Notes: a model not told the origin generated them from the sequence alone. A stretch of DNA of 64,000 bases from Lepas anatifera (GCA_034440635.1 JAOTON010001526.1:3047001-3111000); one strand, 5' to 3'; positions 48,231 to 60,815 are shown, numbered from the stretch's first letter. Translations and numbers: made by a program.

Positions 48231-48626
48231 CCGCAGGCGTTTTGCGGCTTGAAGTATCGGCAAACTGGGTATATTTGACATAGTCAGTAAAGCTTGCAAA
48301 TGACTGAAAGACGTCAAAAATGACTTAGTTGACAAGTTTGATCATATTTCTAGCCAGTACAGAGTTTCTGCAGCCCTAAGACCGGCCTGCAGGGACTTCA
48401 GGTGCTTTTCTCGCAAGGGTGTTCCGTTGCTCATAAGAGTCATTATCAGTGTAATAGCATTGTAATTTCATCCTTCACGTCATCGTTGCTTAGATGAAAA
48501 TACGAAGTACGGGTCTTTCCAACGTAGGTTTCCTAGCGAGACGCACAAATTGTTTGAGGTACCGCGTGGTCGCGGATCCAAGACTTATTTTGGGGAGACT
48601 AGAAGACTTAAACCTCCCCCCACTGC
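48231..48626. other. No gene recognised
   Basis: Short stretch between mobile elements. A near-palindrome around 'ggtgacgtcatcgcc' lies just upstream, at 48206-48225. Confidence 0.35.
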
Positions 48627-48866
48627 CAGTGGCGGATACAAGGGGACTAGGGCTCGAGCCCCCCAATGTTAGTGTAGATGCATGGCCGATACTGATGTGA
48701 TGCAATGGCGGGGAGGCTCGAACCCCCTTGCCCCACCCAAAAATTTCTGCACACGCTACTGTCTCCGACCATAGCCTCTCAACAGCCTTTGCTTATACAG
48801 ATATTAGTAGGCATCTCGGAGCGCCCTCAAAATTTAGAAGGCTCGTGAGCCCCATATCCGCCACTG
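48627..48866. mobile_element. hAT-type MITE, CAGTGGCGGATA ends
   Basis: 'cagtggcggatacaagggg' and 'ccccatatccgccactg' form inverted repeats over 240 bp. No convincing duplication, probably because the next element was inserted directly beside it. Inside, 'gggctcgagccccc' and 'ggctcgaacccccttgcccc' repeat one another. Confidence 0.7.
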
Positions 48867-48870
48867 GTAC

Positions 48871-49179
48871 CATAGGCGGATCCAGGGGACAAAGCCCGGG
48901 TGGCTGTCCCCCGCGTGATGGCCCTCGAGGTGTCCCCTGAAATGGTCACAGCGCCTCCTGAAAGGTCGATTGCGCCACCTGAAATGTCGCTTCCCACCCC
49001 CTCCGCAGGATGCGGAAAGCAGCACCCGCCGATAGGATTTGGCGCCCACCTGACGGGTTTTGCCAGCCAAAAACTGCGCCCCTGGTCCGAATGAAGCCCC
49101 CTGGTCTGGATGACACCCCCTCCCAGGAAGAATGCCCCCACCCTCCCCCTCCCGACTGGCAATCGTGGATCCGCCTATG
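48871..49179. mobile_element. hAT-type MITE, CATAGGCGGATCC ends
   Basis: 'cataggcggatcca' and 'tggatccgcctatg' are exact inverted repeats. The flanks 'actggtac' and 'actagtgc' agree at 6 of 8. The left interior has three 'cctgaaatg'-type units. The right interior is shared with 2473-3450. Confidence 0.78.
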
Positions 49180-49899
49180 ACTAGTGCCCTGTGCATATAA
49201 ACAGCCCAATTACAATAACTTTGGATAAAATTTTATCACACTTACAGGCTTCAATGGGGTGAGTCAGAGGCGTACCCACGGAATTTTTACGGGGGACAGG
49301 AGTGGTACGGCGATGATGACAAGGGAGGAGGACGAGTTGGCACTTAGCGGATGCAGGAGACAAGGGGGACTTGGTCCTCCAATAGCCAATGGGGAGCACA
49401 TCCCACGTCCATGCTGCTTTCGACGCCCATGACTGCAACTGTTAGAGCGATCGGCACGTGTTGCATTTAGGCTTTGAGCAACGGCTATAATCCGGCTCTG
49501 AGGTGCTATCTTTCCTACTATCGTTACTCTTTCCGTATTTACCGAAACCCACTCCCTTCACCCCGTATGTCGTTTCATTGCTTTTTATTCTCGCTCGGTC
49601 CCGTCATGTTTTTCTTTTACTCTTAGAGTTGCGGCTAAGTAAAAACCGTAGTAAGATTGCCAGACTAGCATACTTTTTAGTATAACATACCAAAGCTACC
49701 AGATTTGTCAACACATTTCACTTCACAGACATTAAAGTGCAAAAAAGAGTATTCCATGGCTCTTTTCCTAAATATTTAAACTCAATTTATCCAAAAAGCT
49801 TAAATTCAAGCCCTCAAAATAAGGAGCTGTTTCCTTTCTTAGTGGATACCAAACAAACAACCAGAATTTTACTAGTAGAAAACTTGAACCAACCTGGGA
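49180..49899. other. No gene; possible eroded MITE at about 49264-49435
   Basis: 'gaggcgtacccacgg' and 'ttcgacgcccatgac' may be eroded ends of another hAT-type MITE. No duplication found. The rest is AT-rich. Confidence 0.3.
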
Positions 49900-50176
49900 T
49901 TCTAGGGCCTTGGGTGTGCCCATTATGTGGTTCTAGTTGAAATCCGATAGATTCACCCATTTCTTACTTATGCCACCTCAAGCATTTTTGGAGGCGAGGT
50001 CACTTGACCTGCACTGGTGAACTGACCTGAGATGACCCAACTTTGACATTTTTGTGAAAATTGTAGAACTTATCAAGGAGAAGGGTTGCAAAGTACGGCG
50101 GCGCTTTGCGGCGCCGTTTTTTTGTGCCGCCGGAAAAACCCGAGGGGTGTTCAAACACCCCCTACCAGGGCGAGGG
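49900..50176. mobile_element. TTAA-type family B fragment with intact right end
   Basis: Ends 'ccctaccagggcgaggg' then TTAA (50177-50180). Contains 'gtgccgccggaaaaaccc' and 'gtgttcaaacacc', which match the left end of 21909-22900 in reverse. The left part is missing. Confidence 0.7.
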
Positions 50177-50292
50177 TTAAAATTGTAGAGAATAGCTTAT
50201 GGAATAAGCTTTTAACTGTGGAAAGTACGTCAATATATGTATGCTAAGTAACAGTTACCATTTTAAGAGATCATGAACAGGTGCTGTTTTAA

Positions 50293-51320
50293 CCCGCACC
50301 CCACCGGTGGTAGGGCGCCACCTTCGCCCCCACCGGGGGGTTATCGATGGCCCCCTCTAACTCCGAAAATATGGGGGTTAGCGCAAATCTGCAAAGGGCA
50401 TAAGAAGGCTTGCGTAAATTCAGTAAGAAATTACTCGGAATTTTTAGCGCTCAAGTCAACGGTTTGACCTCCAGAGGTCAAGTTAGGTCCGTATATGCTA
50501 TTTTCTCTAAAATATGCAATGCTTAAAAAACTGGGCCCTGGTAGAAAGACTCTTATGCCATTAGAGCTATTGAGATCTGGTAAAATATATTTGATAGAAA
50601 AATGACAGAAATTCCTCCGCTATGTGGGACGTAAGGACCTCCCGCCAGTGGTTTGGCCTCCAGAAGTCATCTCGTGGCCAAATATGACCTGAGGTCACGA
50701 AATGTCAAAAAGTGGCCTTGTCATATATCAAATTAAAGCCAGTGACAAGACATACACGATCATGTTTAATTCAGCGCTCTAGCTTAATTAGGTCAAAAGT
50801 TATTGTCAAAATACTGTGTTTGACCCCTGTTGACCTTGGATGACTTCGGAGAGGTCAAAAGACAAATATGGCCCCTGGGATCCGTGAAAGGGTGTCCAAG
50901 AATGTTTTTCTGAGCAAGCTTAGCATTTGCAATCCTTTGTGTTACTATTAGATCATAAGTCAGCTTTCTCCCATGCTTTTCGATGGAAGAGGTCACCTTG
51001 TGACCTGACCTCAGGTCATGAAATCGAAAAATCCCAGATATATACCCTATAGACCCTGAAGGGTTCATAAAGTGTAGGAAGTTTCAAATTGATCGACTAA
51101 GAAATGTAGCTCTTCTAGAGCTCAAAAGTTGAAGTGAGGTGATCTTGGTTGACCTTTCCTGGTGACCTGACCTTGGATGACCCGGGGTAAAAAATTTCAG
51201 AGATAATGGGAAAATGATGGGGTGAGAGATAGTCCTCAACCGTGGTGTTGCATCTCGTCGTTTTTCTGCTATCCCGAAAAAACCTTAGGGGAGTCATCGA
51301 TGGCCCCGGTGGGGCCAAGG
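50293..51320. mobile_element. TTAA-flanked, piggyBac-like MITE, family A copy 3
   Basis: TTAA at 50289-50292 and 51321-51324. The ends CCCGCACCCCACCGG and CCGGTGGGGCCAAGG are eroded forms of the family A termini. Same orientation as 20320-21326 and more diverged. GACCT-rich interior, non-coding. Confidence 0.82.
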
Positions 51321-51349
51321 TTAACACTCCATCGCACGATTTTCTCAAA

Positions 51350-51352
<3 letters not shown>

Positions 51353-51401
<49 letters not shown>
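51353..51401. repeat. TA microsatellite
   Basis: Uninterrupted alternating TA run. Confidence 0.97.
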
Positions 51402-51404
<3 letters not shown>

Positions 51405-52783
51405 ATGTTCTTATTTGTAGCTGGCTTAGAATACAATTATTACATATCAGAGCGATGGGAAGACCGTATGACGGCATTATCCCCGTATCAACTCTATTTT
51501 TTTAAAACTCCCATCTTCGCTTCTTATGCCAAATTACAATGTGGTCTCACCTTTTGTTCTCCGATACTGTAAACGTTTAACCCTATGTCTGTGATGAGGT
51601 GGGGTTCTGTCCACCCCTCATGTTTTACCGAGATATCTTTGAAGCAATTAGCAAAAGACGTTTGAAATCTGTGGTAGCAGAGATATGGTTCGATATTTAG
51701 GGAGGATGTACTCGCAAACCAAGTATTATCGTAAACAGTGCAATTTTCGTACAAAAATCCCTCCGTAAAAATATTGCAAGCAGCTTAGTGTTTAATTTTT
51801 TATGAATAAGATGTCAGACGATAGCTAATTTACGTTCGCATCTAATTTTTGACATTGGCGGCTCATGCAAATAAAAATGGAGGTTCAAATGCGATTGAAT
51901 TGTTCTTTAACAGAATGAATTAAGGGCTTACAAAACAACCGGGAGAAACAAAAATAACCGTACCATACTCCCAATCCTATATTATATGATAATAAGATGC
52001 CACGGACGTGCTCAGATATTGTGATTAAGGGGATTTCACGCATTTGCAAGTGTGGGTACTTTTAGTGCAATGAAAGAGAGAAGCATCGAAGACCACCTAG
52101 GGAAATAAATGCTTCCGTAGCGGATCAGGATAACAAAATTATTCAGAATTTCCCAAGTTTGGCATAGGCGGATAAAGTTTGGGCGCGTTAAAAAGCATCA
52201 ATAGCCGAGGAACCTATGCATTTGCCTCTTTGACATTTTAAATATGTATCTTGCCCAACTATTTGTTTTCATGCTTCCGCCCCTGATGATTTTTTTATAT
52301 GGTACTATCTTTTTCGATGTCAAATCTGTTACACTGCGTCTGAAATTTGCTAATCTAAACAACCAAACTAGTAAAATACATATGATTCACCATATAGCTC
52401 TAGCCCTGGAACCTCCATTTATTTCCATTTCCCATAGCGGAATGCCTGTTTTTTATTAATTCGCTGTCAATGCCTACCAGTTTTTTAATCACACAACAGA
52501 GCCAAGAAGTATGGAGGATAAAAAACAACAATTACAAATATTGTGCACGCCCCTGCTCACAAATTTCCGTATCTCGAAATTTTACTTTTAAAAACCAGTT
52601 CAGCGTGATACAAATTGATCGCACTGTGAACTTGTGTTATTGGATGGGTATATTTTGAGATCTTAGGAGAGAAGGCCCTCCAGAGAGCTTTGGGTGAAGT
52701 GAAATGCGTCAAAAGAGGATTGTCGGTACGCTCTACACACCTGCTCTCAGACCAAAGCCCATTGCAAAATTGGGACACTCGCA
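51402..52783. other. No gene or transposon end recognised
   Basis: AT-rich sequence with short open frames only. Confidence 0.4.
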
Positions 52784-52787
52784 TTAA

Positions 52788-53350
52788 CCCTTCACCGCCA
52801 GGGGTCCGACCGGACGTCTCGGTTGTTTGCAAATGATTCCGAGCCGATCGGAATGAGAGGCGCGTGGGAGATCAATGTGACAACTTATAACCATAAATTG
52901 GCATCAGGTCAGGTCAGGTCAACGAGTTATGACGTCATTTCTAAACCCACGCAAGGCGACTTTGTTCTTCTAAAATAAAGCTGACAGATCAAGGATGTAA
53001 CTTGGCTTTAGAGGAACAAGATTAAGTTTATAAACATCATTCCAAATACCTTGAAACCTTGAAACACCCGTCATCCATTTTACGGTCAAGCCGATGCCAA
53101 GGTCAATAGAGGTCATCAAAATTCACGGTTTCCGAAATTATTTTGAAAGAAAAACTAGATACAGTCATCAGATATTGATCAAACTCAGCCCTAAAGTAGA
53201 AGTTGGTAAGGTACTTTTAGCGTCCTTTAAACTTTTACCGTCCTTTAAGAAATGACGTCATAACTCCTATCACTTACGGTTCCCGGTTCCCGAGATCGTC
53301 GGGGGTCCCATGGGACTCCCAAGAGATGGCGGGTACGAAAAAAGCCCAGG
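52788..53350. mobile_element. TTAA-flanked short element, piggyBac-like
   Basis: TTAA at 52784-52787 followed by CCCTTCACCGCCAGGGG, and '...gatggcgggtacgaaaaaag' before TTAA at 53351-53354. The ends are only weakly inverted. The interior has 'caggtcaggtcaggtcaac' and other GACCT units, as in the other TTAA families. Confidence 0.5.
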
Positions 53351-53354
53351 TTAA

Positions 53355-55199
53355 TAAAGGGGTGCGACGGCTAATAAAGGAGCGCAATGCCAATAAACTT
53401 CCCAACCCCGTCGATAAGAGGCTTCAGTCCCACAGCGTGTCATCTCTTCTATGAGCTCTAAACTTTTTAAGGTAAAAAATGAAGACAGTATGTGCAATAG
53501 ATAAATTCTGGGCTCTTTCAAAATATTTTCGGCAAATCTAAAGTTAAGATATGCGAGATAATGGAGATTTTGCATTTTCAGTGTATAAATGATTTCACAT
53601 TTTACAACTCTGCTTTGTTAAAATGATGCAGATTTAAGCATGACTTGGATTGTAAGATTTCTATCCTGAAACTTCTCTGTTAGACTTGTCTCCAAGGTGC
53701 GGGTTTTTTCGTAGCTGAAACGTTTCCTTTTCGCTCTTAAAAGGCTGATTTATTCTAAAAATAATGGTTTTGCTTTTTCAGTATTTCTTGTTCACTAAAG
53801 CTTTCATTAGATACAGTGATTTAAAACAAATTGATTTGTTACTTGCCGAGTAATAAGGTCTTGCGGCTGATGTTACCAACATCCACGCTTCTGGTTCTAG
53901 CTTGGCCTTGATAACAATTCCAAAGTTGCATAAACTTAAACAGAAATTTTAGTTGGGCTAGAAACCGGAATAAAAATGTTAAACATCATCATGAATCAGT
54001 ATGGAAAACATTGCAAACTGTTGCAAAAAACCCGAAGTTATTTAGCACTTGTCTCGTCCAATTTATTAGTTCTCGCGTCTCTACTTATCGCTTAGTTGCC
54101 CGTGCGAAAACATTGAAACTGGTGAAGCCGCACCGATTTTGCATCGTGTCCAAAACACGGTATGTGCCCGTGTGGTAAAACACCGCGTCGTCGCTTTAAC
54201 AGAATAATTGCTGCCATGGCGACGCGCCGAACCTGTTCGCCTGATTGCGGTTCGCTTCCGGCGCGGCCGTGTAATGGCTCCACGCCGCAGCGATTGTCGG
54301 GTCGACGCTCGGGCCAGACTCCCGCCTAAAAGTCACGCCGCCGCGGAAGCTGGAAATACGTCATCCTGTCGGCAGGCAGCGGTAGTTTTCGAACGGGTAC
54401 ATGTTGGCTACTCTGACGCAGGTTTTGGGCGGACGTTAGTGGTAAAATGAGTCATCTCATCAGTACGTCGCCAAGATATTGGGAAGTGTTCAGCACTAAA
54501 AGCACAAAAGAACAGTGATGGGTCCTGAATGAGACTCATATAATTTTATGCATAGATACCATAGATTTCATGCGTATATGTTTATGCGTAGATGTCATTT
54601 TGCCTGCGGGTTAGGATGATGGGTCCTCTACAACTGAATGGATTACCCTGCCGGAAACAAATGCTTCCTGGAAGCACCATCAAGGCTTCATGCTACAGCA
54701 GCCCCGCACTTGTAATCGTGGCGCAAATGTTCGTAGGTGGTTTCAAGTGGTGGTAATTATGTTTCCAGCCTTGTATAATGAGGAGAAGTAACTGTTTTTC
54801 ACCAGTATGATGAAGATGGGAACAAAAACAGGCATGGCAGTCTCAGGCTTAGTGTGGTATGAAACAGCATGTTCCGTAGTATTTGTAGCACAGCAAGGTC
54901 AAAATTGGGGGAGCATGCATTACCTAATTGTTTTTAGTCTGCAGTGGGCGTTACCGTTGTCGCAAAATATTCCCAAGTTTATCTCTAAAGGAGGGGCTAA
55001 TTTATTTGGCAGGCATTGTTTGGGAGTGAGCTTTGTGCAGGAGTCGCTGCAGGTTAAATGTGCCCTTTGATGACATGCAGGAACGTGTTTGAGAGCTTTA
55101 TTGCTTCTTGTCCTTCCGCGAATCAAGTATAATTCTAAACAGAGGGGGATCAAGACGGAGGGTTAGAGAGAAGAAAACAGAAAAACGTATCGTAAAAAG
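53355..55199. other. No gene recognised; CpG-rich 54200-54380
   Basis: AT-rich apart from a CpG-rich patch with overlapping open frames on both strands and no recognised protein. It could be a regulatory island. Confidence 0.35.
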
Positions 55200-55394
55200 A
55201 TTGGCGGATCCAGAAGCAACATTCAGAGGGGGTCAAACCAACGTTTTGGGAAGGGGGCTAAATTGATAATAAACCGCGAAAACAGCATTTTTAAAGCAAA
55301 ATGGCTAAGATTTGTTCCTTTTGGTGGCCGAAAGATACTGTTTTAGGCTTTGGAGGGGGCCACGGTCCCTTTGTCCTCCTTGCATCCGCCAGTG
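55200..55394. mobile_element. hAT-type MITE remnant
   Basis: 'attggcggatccagaagcaac' near the left and 'cttgcatccgccagtg' at the right are degenerate inverted ends. The left part matches 46865-46890 inside another element. Confidence 0.6.
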
Positions 55395-55902
55395 CGTACA
55401 AACATAACATTTTTAACAACCTAGCGTTCTAGCATCGGCTTCATCTTAGCGGGGACTATCTCTTATTCTTGCTATATGTGCATCCACCACTGCTTCCAAA
55501 TCCAGCAGAGAACTCTGTCAGGCCCACAAGCAACTATCGCTTATCTAGATGGGTCGTTGTGGGATTTTCTCTGAATTGTTATTATATGATATGTTTACAG
55601 GTATTGTATAGTTATTTGCAGATATTCGTGGGTAGCATCTAAAGCATAAAAGCGCAAATTTATGTTAGCTGCCACCCACAACATTGCTAAAGAGGCATTG
55701 TCTCCGAAATGACTAGGGTAAGGGCAGGTAAGAGTACGCAGGAGATAAGAGTGTGCAGTAGCTGTTTTGGTTACTTAGCAGCCACTAAGATGGTGGATAC
55801 CCTGGTATAAAAAAGGAAGGTCAGTGCCTAGGCTGCAAACCCAAATTCAACGTGCTCCTGTTCATTCCGCGGGAGTACAGAGCAAAATAAGTTTCTGAGC
55901 AC
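55395..55902. other. No feature recognised
   Basis: Unremarkable sequence between two hAT-type elements. Confidence 0.4.
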
Positions 55903-55910
55903 CCCTGAAG

Positions 55911-56188
55911 CAGGGGCGTAGCCAGGATTTCGCTCAGGGAGGGGCGGCGCCCCGAAAAGGGCCCCTGTAACAGCGCCAAAAGGGCCCTGATGGGTAAAAA
56001 GGGCCCGGCTTTTTACAGACTAGAGCGCTGAAGAGGGATTAAGAGGGCCCTGTCTGGTAAAAAATGCCAAATTTGGCCACCGAGCATAGTGCGGGCGAGC
56101 CGAGCTTCGCGCGGCTCTTGTCCTCAGGGGCCCTTCGGGCCCTCAGGGAGGGGCAGCTGTCTCTGCCGCCCCCCTGGCTACGCCCCTG
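55911..56188. mobile_element. hAT-type MITE, CAGGGGCGTAGCCA group, copy 2
   Basis: 'caggggcgtagccaggat' and 'tggctacgcccctg' ends. The flanks 'ccctgaag' (55903-55910) and 'ccctgacg' (56189-56196) agree at 7 of 8. Relative of 9882-10140, in reverse orientation for the interior blocks. Confidence 0.88.
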
Positions 56189-56415
56189 CCCTGACGTAAT
56201 ATTTTTTAACTGGGTAAACTTTTAGACCCTGCTTCTATTATCAAAAGTATTGTATTGCGGTCTGTCATCAGTAAGAAAGCTGACCTAGGAGTGTGCTGCA
56301 GGACCGGAGCTCACGCTAAAAGGCCTGCCAACATGTTTATGAAGACTTTCTTCCCAAGGGAACATGTCCGGCTAGAGTACGCAGTAGACCATTGGGCAAG
56401 AGTGCGCATGATTAA

Positions 56416-56868
56416 AGGGAATGTGGCACCTTGGTCGAATCCTGGAATTTATTGCAGTTAGGCGTACTCTTAGCCGAAAATAATGAAACCACTCATGATT
56501 TCTCAGAAAAATGTACAATAAGCTTAATATTTTGATTTCTAGAAATACTCGTCTAGGAAAATAAATAAATAGGTATCTGCCTGTGGATGATGTCATGATC
56601 TGGCAACCGCTACCATACGTGAAACGCTTCAAGGGCTTCGATTGGCTGATGCTCATCGTGACGTCAGCATATGTCGTCACACCAGCAGCTCACAACAATG
56701 GCTGCCCGGCGAGGGGTTGATGAGGGGTTGGTGTCAGGTAGGTTTTAGTTTTTTCTACGGAAATATCGAGCTCCAAGACAAATGATCTATGGAGTATCGG
56801 GTTTTCCGACTTGATTTACAACTTGGCTATCTCAGTTAAAATCACGTTAAGAAGGTGCCACATTCCCT
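56416..56868 (+). mobile_element. TTAA-type MITE carrying a promoter-like block, copy 1
   Basis: AGGGAATGTGGCACCTT at the left and AAGGTGCCACATTCCCT at the right are exact inverted repeats. The left flank is TTAA (56412-56415). The right flank 'ccaa' (56869-56872) is a mutated TTAA shared with the next copy. The interior has a CCAAT box in reverse (attgg, 56641), a CRE (TGACGTCA, 56659-56666), then 'caacaatggct' and a donor-like 'caggtaggtt' near 56736-56745. TTAA with AG ends suggests Kolobok or piggyBac; not settled. Confidence 0.8.
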
Positions 56869-57667
56869 CCAAAGGGAATGTGGCACCTTGGTCGAATCCT
56901 GGAATTTAGTGCAGTCAGGCGTACTTTTAGCCGAAAATAATGAAACCACTCATGATTTCTCTGAAAGATGTACAATAGGCCATGTCGTGATCACCACTTT
57001 TTCATGGGATCTTTGATTACCGGGTGTTTTATAATGTATTGATGGCCGCTAATCACCATTTTCTGGTCGAAAATGTGGAATTCGAAAAATATTTGCGCGC
57101 GCAAGCCGTTTGAAATTCTTCCGGTTTGCCAAAATTTCGATGTTTTCATATCTCACGGACAATAAAATTACAACTAATGTATTGAAAGGGCTCCAGAACC
57201 TTAAACAATTGAATCTGAACAATTTGAAACCTTTTTTGACTCCTTGAAATATATATTTACCCGAAAAAGTACCTTGGAAAGACAGGGATGTTTGAGCTTA
57301 AAAAGATGATAATAGATGGCGTGCATGACGCAGCCGTCAATCAGTGTCCCGCTACGTCGCTTATGACAAGAAGCTATTAGCCAGAGGAGCTGGATATAGG
57401 ATTTGAACCTATTATGAATTCGATGAATGAACATTTACCTTCACAAGATGATCTAGATTCCTCTCGCTTGCAGTTTTAAATATTATTGGTAATGGTCGCT
57501 TTCAAAGCAGGTCCAATTCAGATCAGCCAGCGATATATAGATTAGGTATCTAAGCATGTAGTCACTGCGGATCAATTTTAAGTATTAAAATGTATACAAG
57601 AGCCAGTCGATTATATTTAGATTAGTCTTGCTATCACTAGCAAGGAGAATACCGTATTTCGGGTAAG

Positions 57668-58006
57668 ATGAAGCTACACGACACCCAGCTTGCCGTCAAT
57701 CCATGTATGCTGCCGCATAATCAGCTGTCGACTTGGGCTGACGTTGTCGGTCGAATTATGATGCTGCGGCTTGAAGAGATGGAGGCCAGGGAAGTGGACG
57801 AATTTCATGTTTCAATAGCTTCAATATTCAAACCGACCGCTGATGAAGTTACCGAGACTTACAGAAGAACATCTGTGCCAGCAAGAAAGAGGTACAAAGT
57901 TCGCCGTGAAATAAGGAAGCATTATAATTTGAAGGAAGCGATCAGAAGGCGCCTACAAAACATGAAGATATTGTCCGCATGGACAAAGCATGACAACATT
58001 GTTTGA
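57668..58006 (+). CDS. 112-aa basic ORF inside the left arm, unrecognised
   Basis: ATG at 57668 to the stop before 58007. The product is basic in its second half (KRYKVRREIRKHYNLKEAIRRRL) and probably helical. No signal peptide or membrane helix. The right arm (58675-59000, reverse) holds the mirror copy, with a premature stop and indels. In the stretch coding EAREVDEFHVSIA the arm differences fall in third codon positions. I do not recognise the protein. It could be a remnant of the element's own gene or a chance frame. Confidence 0.35.
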   Translation: MKLHDTQLAVNPCMLPHNQLSTWADVVGRIMMLRLEEMEAREVDEFHVSIASIFKPTADEVTETYRRTSVPARKRYKVRREIRKHYNLKEAIRRRLQNMKILSAWTKHDNIV

Positions 58007-58187
58007 CATATCAAACAGATCTCTACCATCAAAGGTATCGGCAAACAGAACATTTCTGGAAGACCAGCGATAAGCACAGAGGTTGCATATTGGTGGCTTG
58101 GATACAGTCGTGACAAACCATTGGAGGCGGCAGCAGCTGAGGCAAGCCACTGCTGCTGTCGTTGTGGCTACCAGGAGTTCTCCGGAT

Positions 58188-58227
58188 GTTGCGTTCTGAC
58201 GGAGCTGAAGCTGCGTCAGAACGCAAC
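58188..58227. repeat. Hairpin in the loop of the long-inverted-repeat element
   Basis: 'gttgcgttctgacg' (58188-58201) and 'cgtcagaacgcaac' (58214-58227) are exact inverted repeats with a 12-base loop, close to the centre of the element. Confidence 0.85.
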
Positions 58228-59344
58228 GGCACCATTGACAGCGACCGCTGGTGGTATATATGCAGCAGCGAGCTTCCTATTTGTAGCATCACACCAGCTG
58301 CTGACAGACGCCGCATGCGAACAGGCTCTGGCAGGTATAAACCAATCTCGGAAAGAAAGCTTATTTCTAAATGTTACATGGAAGTCGTTTATAGACTTGT
58401 CCGGGTGATTGTCATATAATTGTGCTCGAATACGGACGAGCCGGCCTCCCGATCAGGCCTTATTGGCGGCAGCAGCAGTGGCTTGCCGCAGCTGCTGCTG
58501 TCTCCAATGGTCCGTCACGACTGCATCCAAGCCACCAATATACAACCTGTGTACTTTTCGCTGGTCTTCCAGAAATGTTCTGTTTGCCGATGCCTTTGAT
58601 GGTAAAGCTCTGCTTTATATGTCAAACAATGTTGTCATCCTTTGTCCATACATACAATATCTTCATGTTTTGTAGGCGCCTTCTGATCGCTTCCTTCAGG
58701 TTACAATGCTTCCTTATTTCACAGGGAACTTTGTACTTGTTTCTTGCTGGCACAGATGCTCTTCTGTAAGTCTCGGTAACTTATCAGCGGTCGGTTCGAA
58801 TTTTCACGCTATTGAAACGTGAAATTCGTCTACTTCTCTGGCCTCCATCTCTTCAAGCCGCAACATCATAATGTGACCGACAACGTCAGCCCCAGTCAAG
58901 AGCTGGTTAAGCGGCAGCATACATGGCTTGACGGCGGCGCTAGGTGTGGTGTAGTTTCATTTTTCCCGAAATGCGGTATTCTCCTTGCTAGTGATAGCAA
59001 GACTAATCTACATATAATCGACTGGCTCTTACATACATTTTAATACTTGAAATTGCTCCGCAGTGAGTACATGCTTAGATACCTAATCTATATATGACTG
59101 GCTAATCTGAATTGGATCTGCTTTGAAAGCAACCATTAGGGGAAGTGGGGGTGAGCCCGCCACCATAAGGATTTTCTGTGCCCAAAAGCATATTTTGTGC
59201 TGAATGACAATTTTTTCACTTTCGATCCATTTTGAGATGAATTTGGCACCAAGGAATGTCTTCCTAATTTGACTTGTATCTTTAAACTAAAAAATAAATG
59301 GCTTCAAAGCGAGTAGTGCATTTCTTAGTGTCTTAAAATAGTGA

Positions 59345-59376
59345 GGGTAACACCGCCATGGGTGGCGGTGTTACCC
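59345..59376. repeat. Subterminal palindrome GGGTAACACCGCCA...
   Basis: 'gggtaacaccgcca' faces 'tggcggtgttaccc' with four bases between. The same motif forms a palindrome at 61301-61333 and appears once more at about 61675-61690, so it is set near both ends of the transposon, where transposase-binding sites are expected. Confidence 0.8.
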
Positions 59377-59738
59377 CTCTATTATGTCGGCGTTAGCCCC
59401 TGAGATATCACTTCTATGGCATTCTAAATTCATTCGTGTTGCAGTTTGTGAATGCAGTTATCTATACATTTGTGTTTATCTTGAAGTTTCTAGTCTCTAC
59501 AGCAGTGATAACGGTTCCGAGGACGATTATCAATCATATTTGAAACCCCAAATTTCTGTATTCGTGCGACACAAATTTCTATCACAAATAAATGTGAAAA
59601 CGCTCGTATTTGATAGCTTGCATGACGTATGTTACTGGCTTTACATCTAACGTCATATCCAGTGAGCTTCCAGGTATATCACAAATAAAGTCACAAATCA
59701 CACATGTCCCTAAAACATGAGGAACACAGTATGATAAT

Positions 59739-59892
59739 CAGTGACGGCGGGACGTCCGAATTGAAGGGGCACCATGGGCTTCTCAACCCACTTACCTCCA
59801 GTCAACGCCATAGACTTAGTGCTAAAATTTGTGTAAAGAGAGAGGGGGTACCGTGCACCGGTGCCTCCTCCCCGCACGTTCCTACGCCAGTG
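59739..59892. mobile_element. hAT-type MITE nested in the pogo-like element
   Basis: 'cagtgacggcgggacg' to 'ttcctacgccagtg', 154 bp. The flanks 'atgataat' (59731-59738) and 'atgaaaat' (59893-59900) agree at 7 of 8. Relative of 32410-32565. Confidence 0.75.
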
Positions 59893-60294
59893 ATGAAAAT
59901 GGTAACTAAGGAAATGAACATTCATGTGAATGCACTTGCGAACTAGAAATCATAACCAAAACTGCAGATCGTTGAGAGCGCTGGAAATGCACAGAATCAA
60001 ATTCTGAAATATAGTTCCGAAACACTTTCTCTTCACATAAGAACGTGTCGTGCCCTGAGTTTTTATGCGCATTGAAAACCACACCCAAACCCCTTTGCAC
60101 TTGACCCATCGCTGCAAGCCTCGTGTGTCCTGTGACAGCACGATCCACACTGCAACCAGAGTTCGTTCCGGCCGGTAACACCTTCCTCACAGTACATGCA
60201 AATATCCTTATTTTCATTTCGGTCGGAAACTTATGTCTTGCGCCTTTTTGCCCAGTTTTTCTTAGTCTTATGCATGCGCGGCCTCCTTTCTTTT

Positions 60295-60789
60295 TCAGGC
60301 TCTTCCGTCGCCCTTTTCGCAGGAGAGCTCGTCAGCATTATTGAGCACAATGTTCTGCCGCGAGGTGGTTTCTATTTTTTTTCGTTGAATTTGTGTGATA
60401 GGGAGTACATCATCGATAGGAGATTTTGGTGCAATGGGGCTCTGAGCGTGGGCAACAGACATTTGCGCCCTTTCCCAAAATCCTAGGTATATATATCCGA
60501 GATCCTGCTGTAGGCGCATCCGGATCCGGGCATCTGCGAGCTTCACGATCGAATGGATGGCTGATCCGCTGCCTTTCCGCAAAGCCGTACGCAACAGACA
60601 CGAGCTTTTCAGTAATAATCCCATAGAAAAGTTTTGAAAGCGGACCAGCCTTTCTGCTAGGTCCTGCTCGAAGTCTTCTGGGATGACTGTCCCAGGACGT
60701 AATCTAGGAGGAGCAATGTTTTCCATTTGCTCTCATCCGATGTTTTTCAGTCGATCTAGCAGTGTGGTTCTCGGTATCTGATACCGTAT
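60295..60789 (-). pseudogene. pogo-like transposase, N-terminal part, broken
   Basis: On the minus strand, RYQIPRTTLLDRLKNIG (60736-60789) has the form of the psq/CENP-B-type helix-turn-helix (x-IPR-T-T-L-x-x-R-L). A stop follows at 60733-60735. Then PPRLRPGTVIPEDFEQDLAERLVRF (about 60635-60715) matches the linker before the second DNA-binding domain of pogo/Tigger/Jerky-type proteins (E-x-E-L-A-x-x-L). Beyond it the similarity is lost, and no DDE residues were found. Truncated and non-functional. Confidence 0.6.
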
Positions 60790-60815
60790 GCTGACTTTTT
60801 TACTGTCATCCCTAT

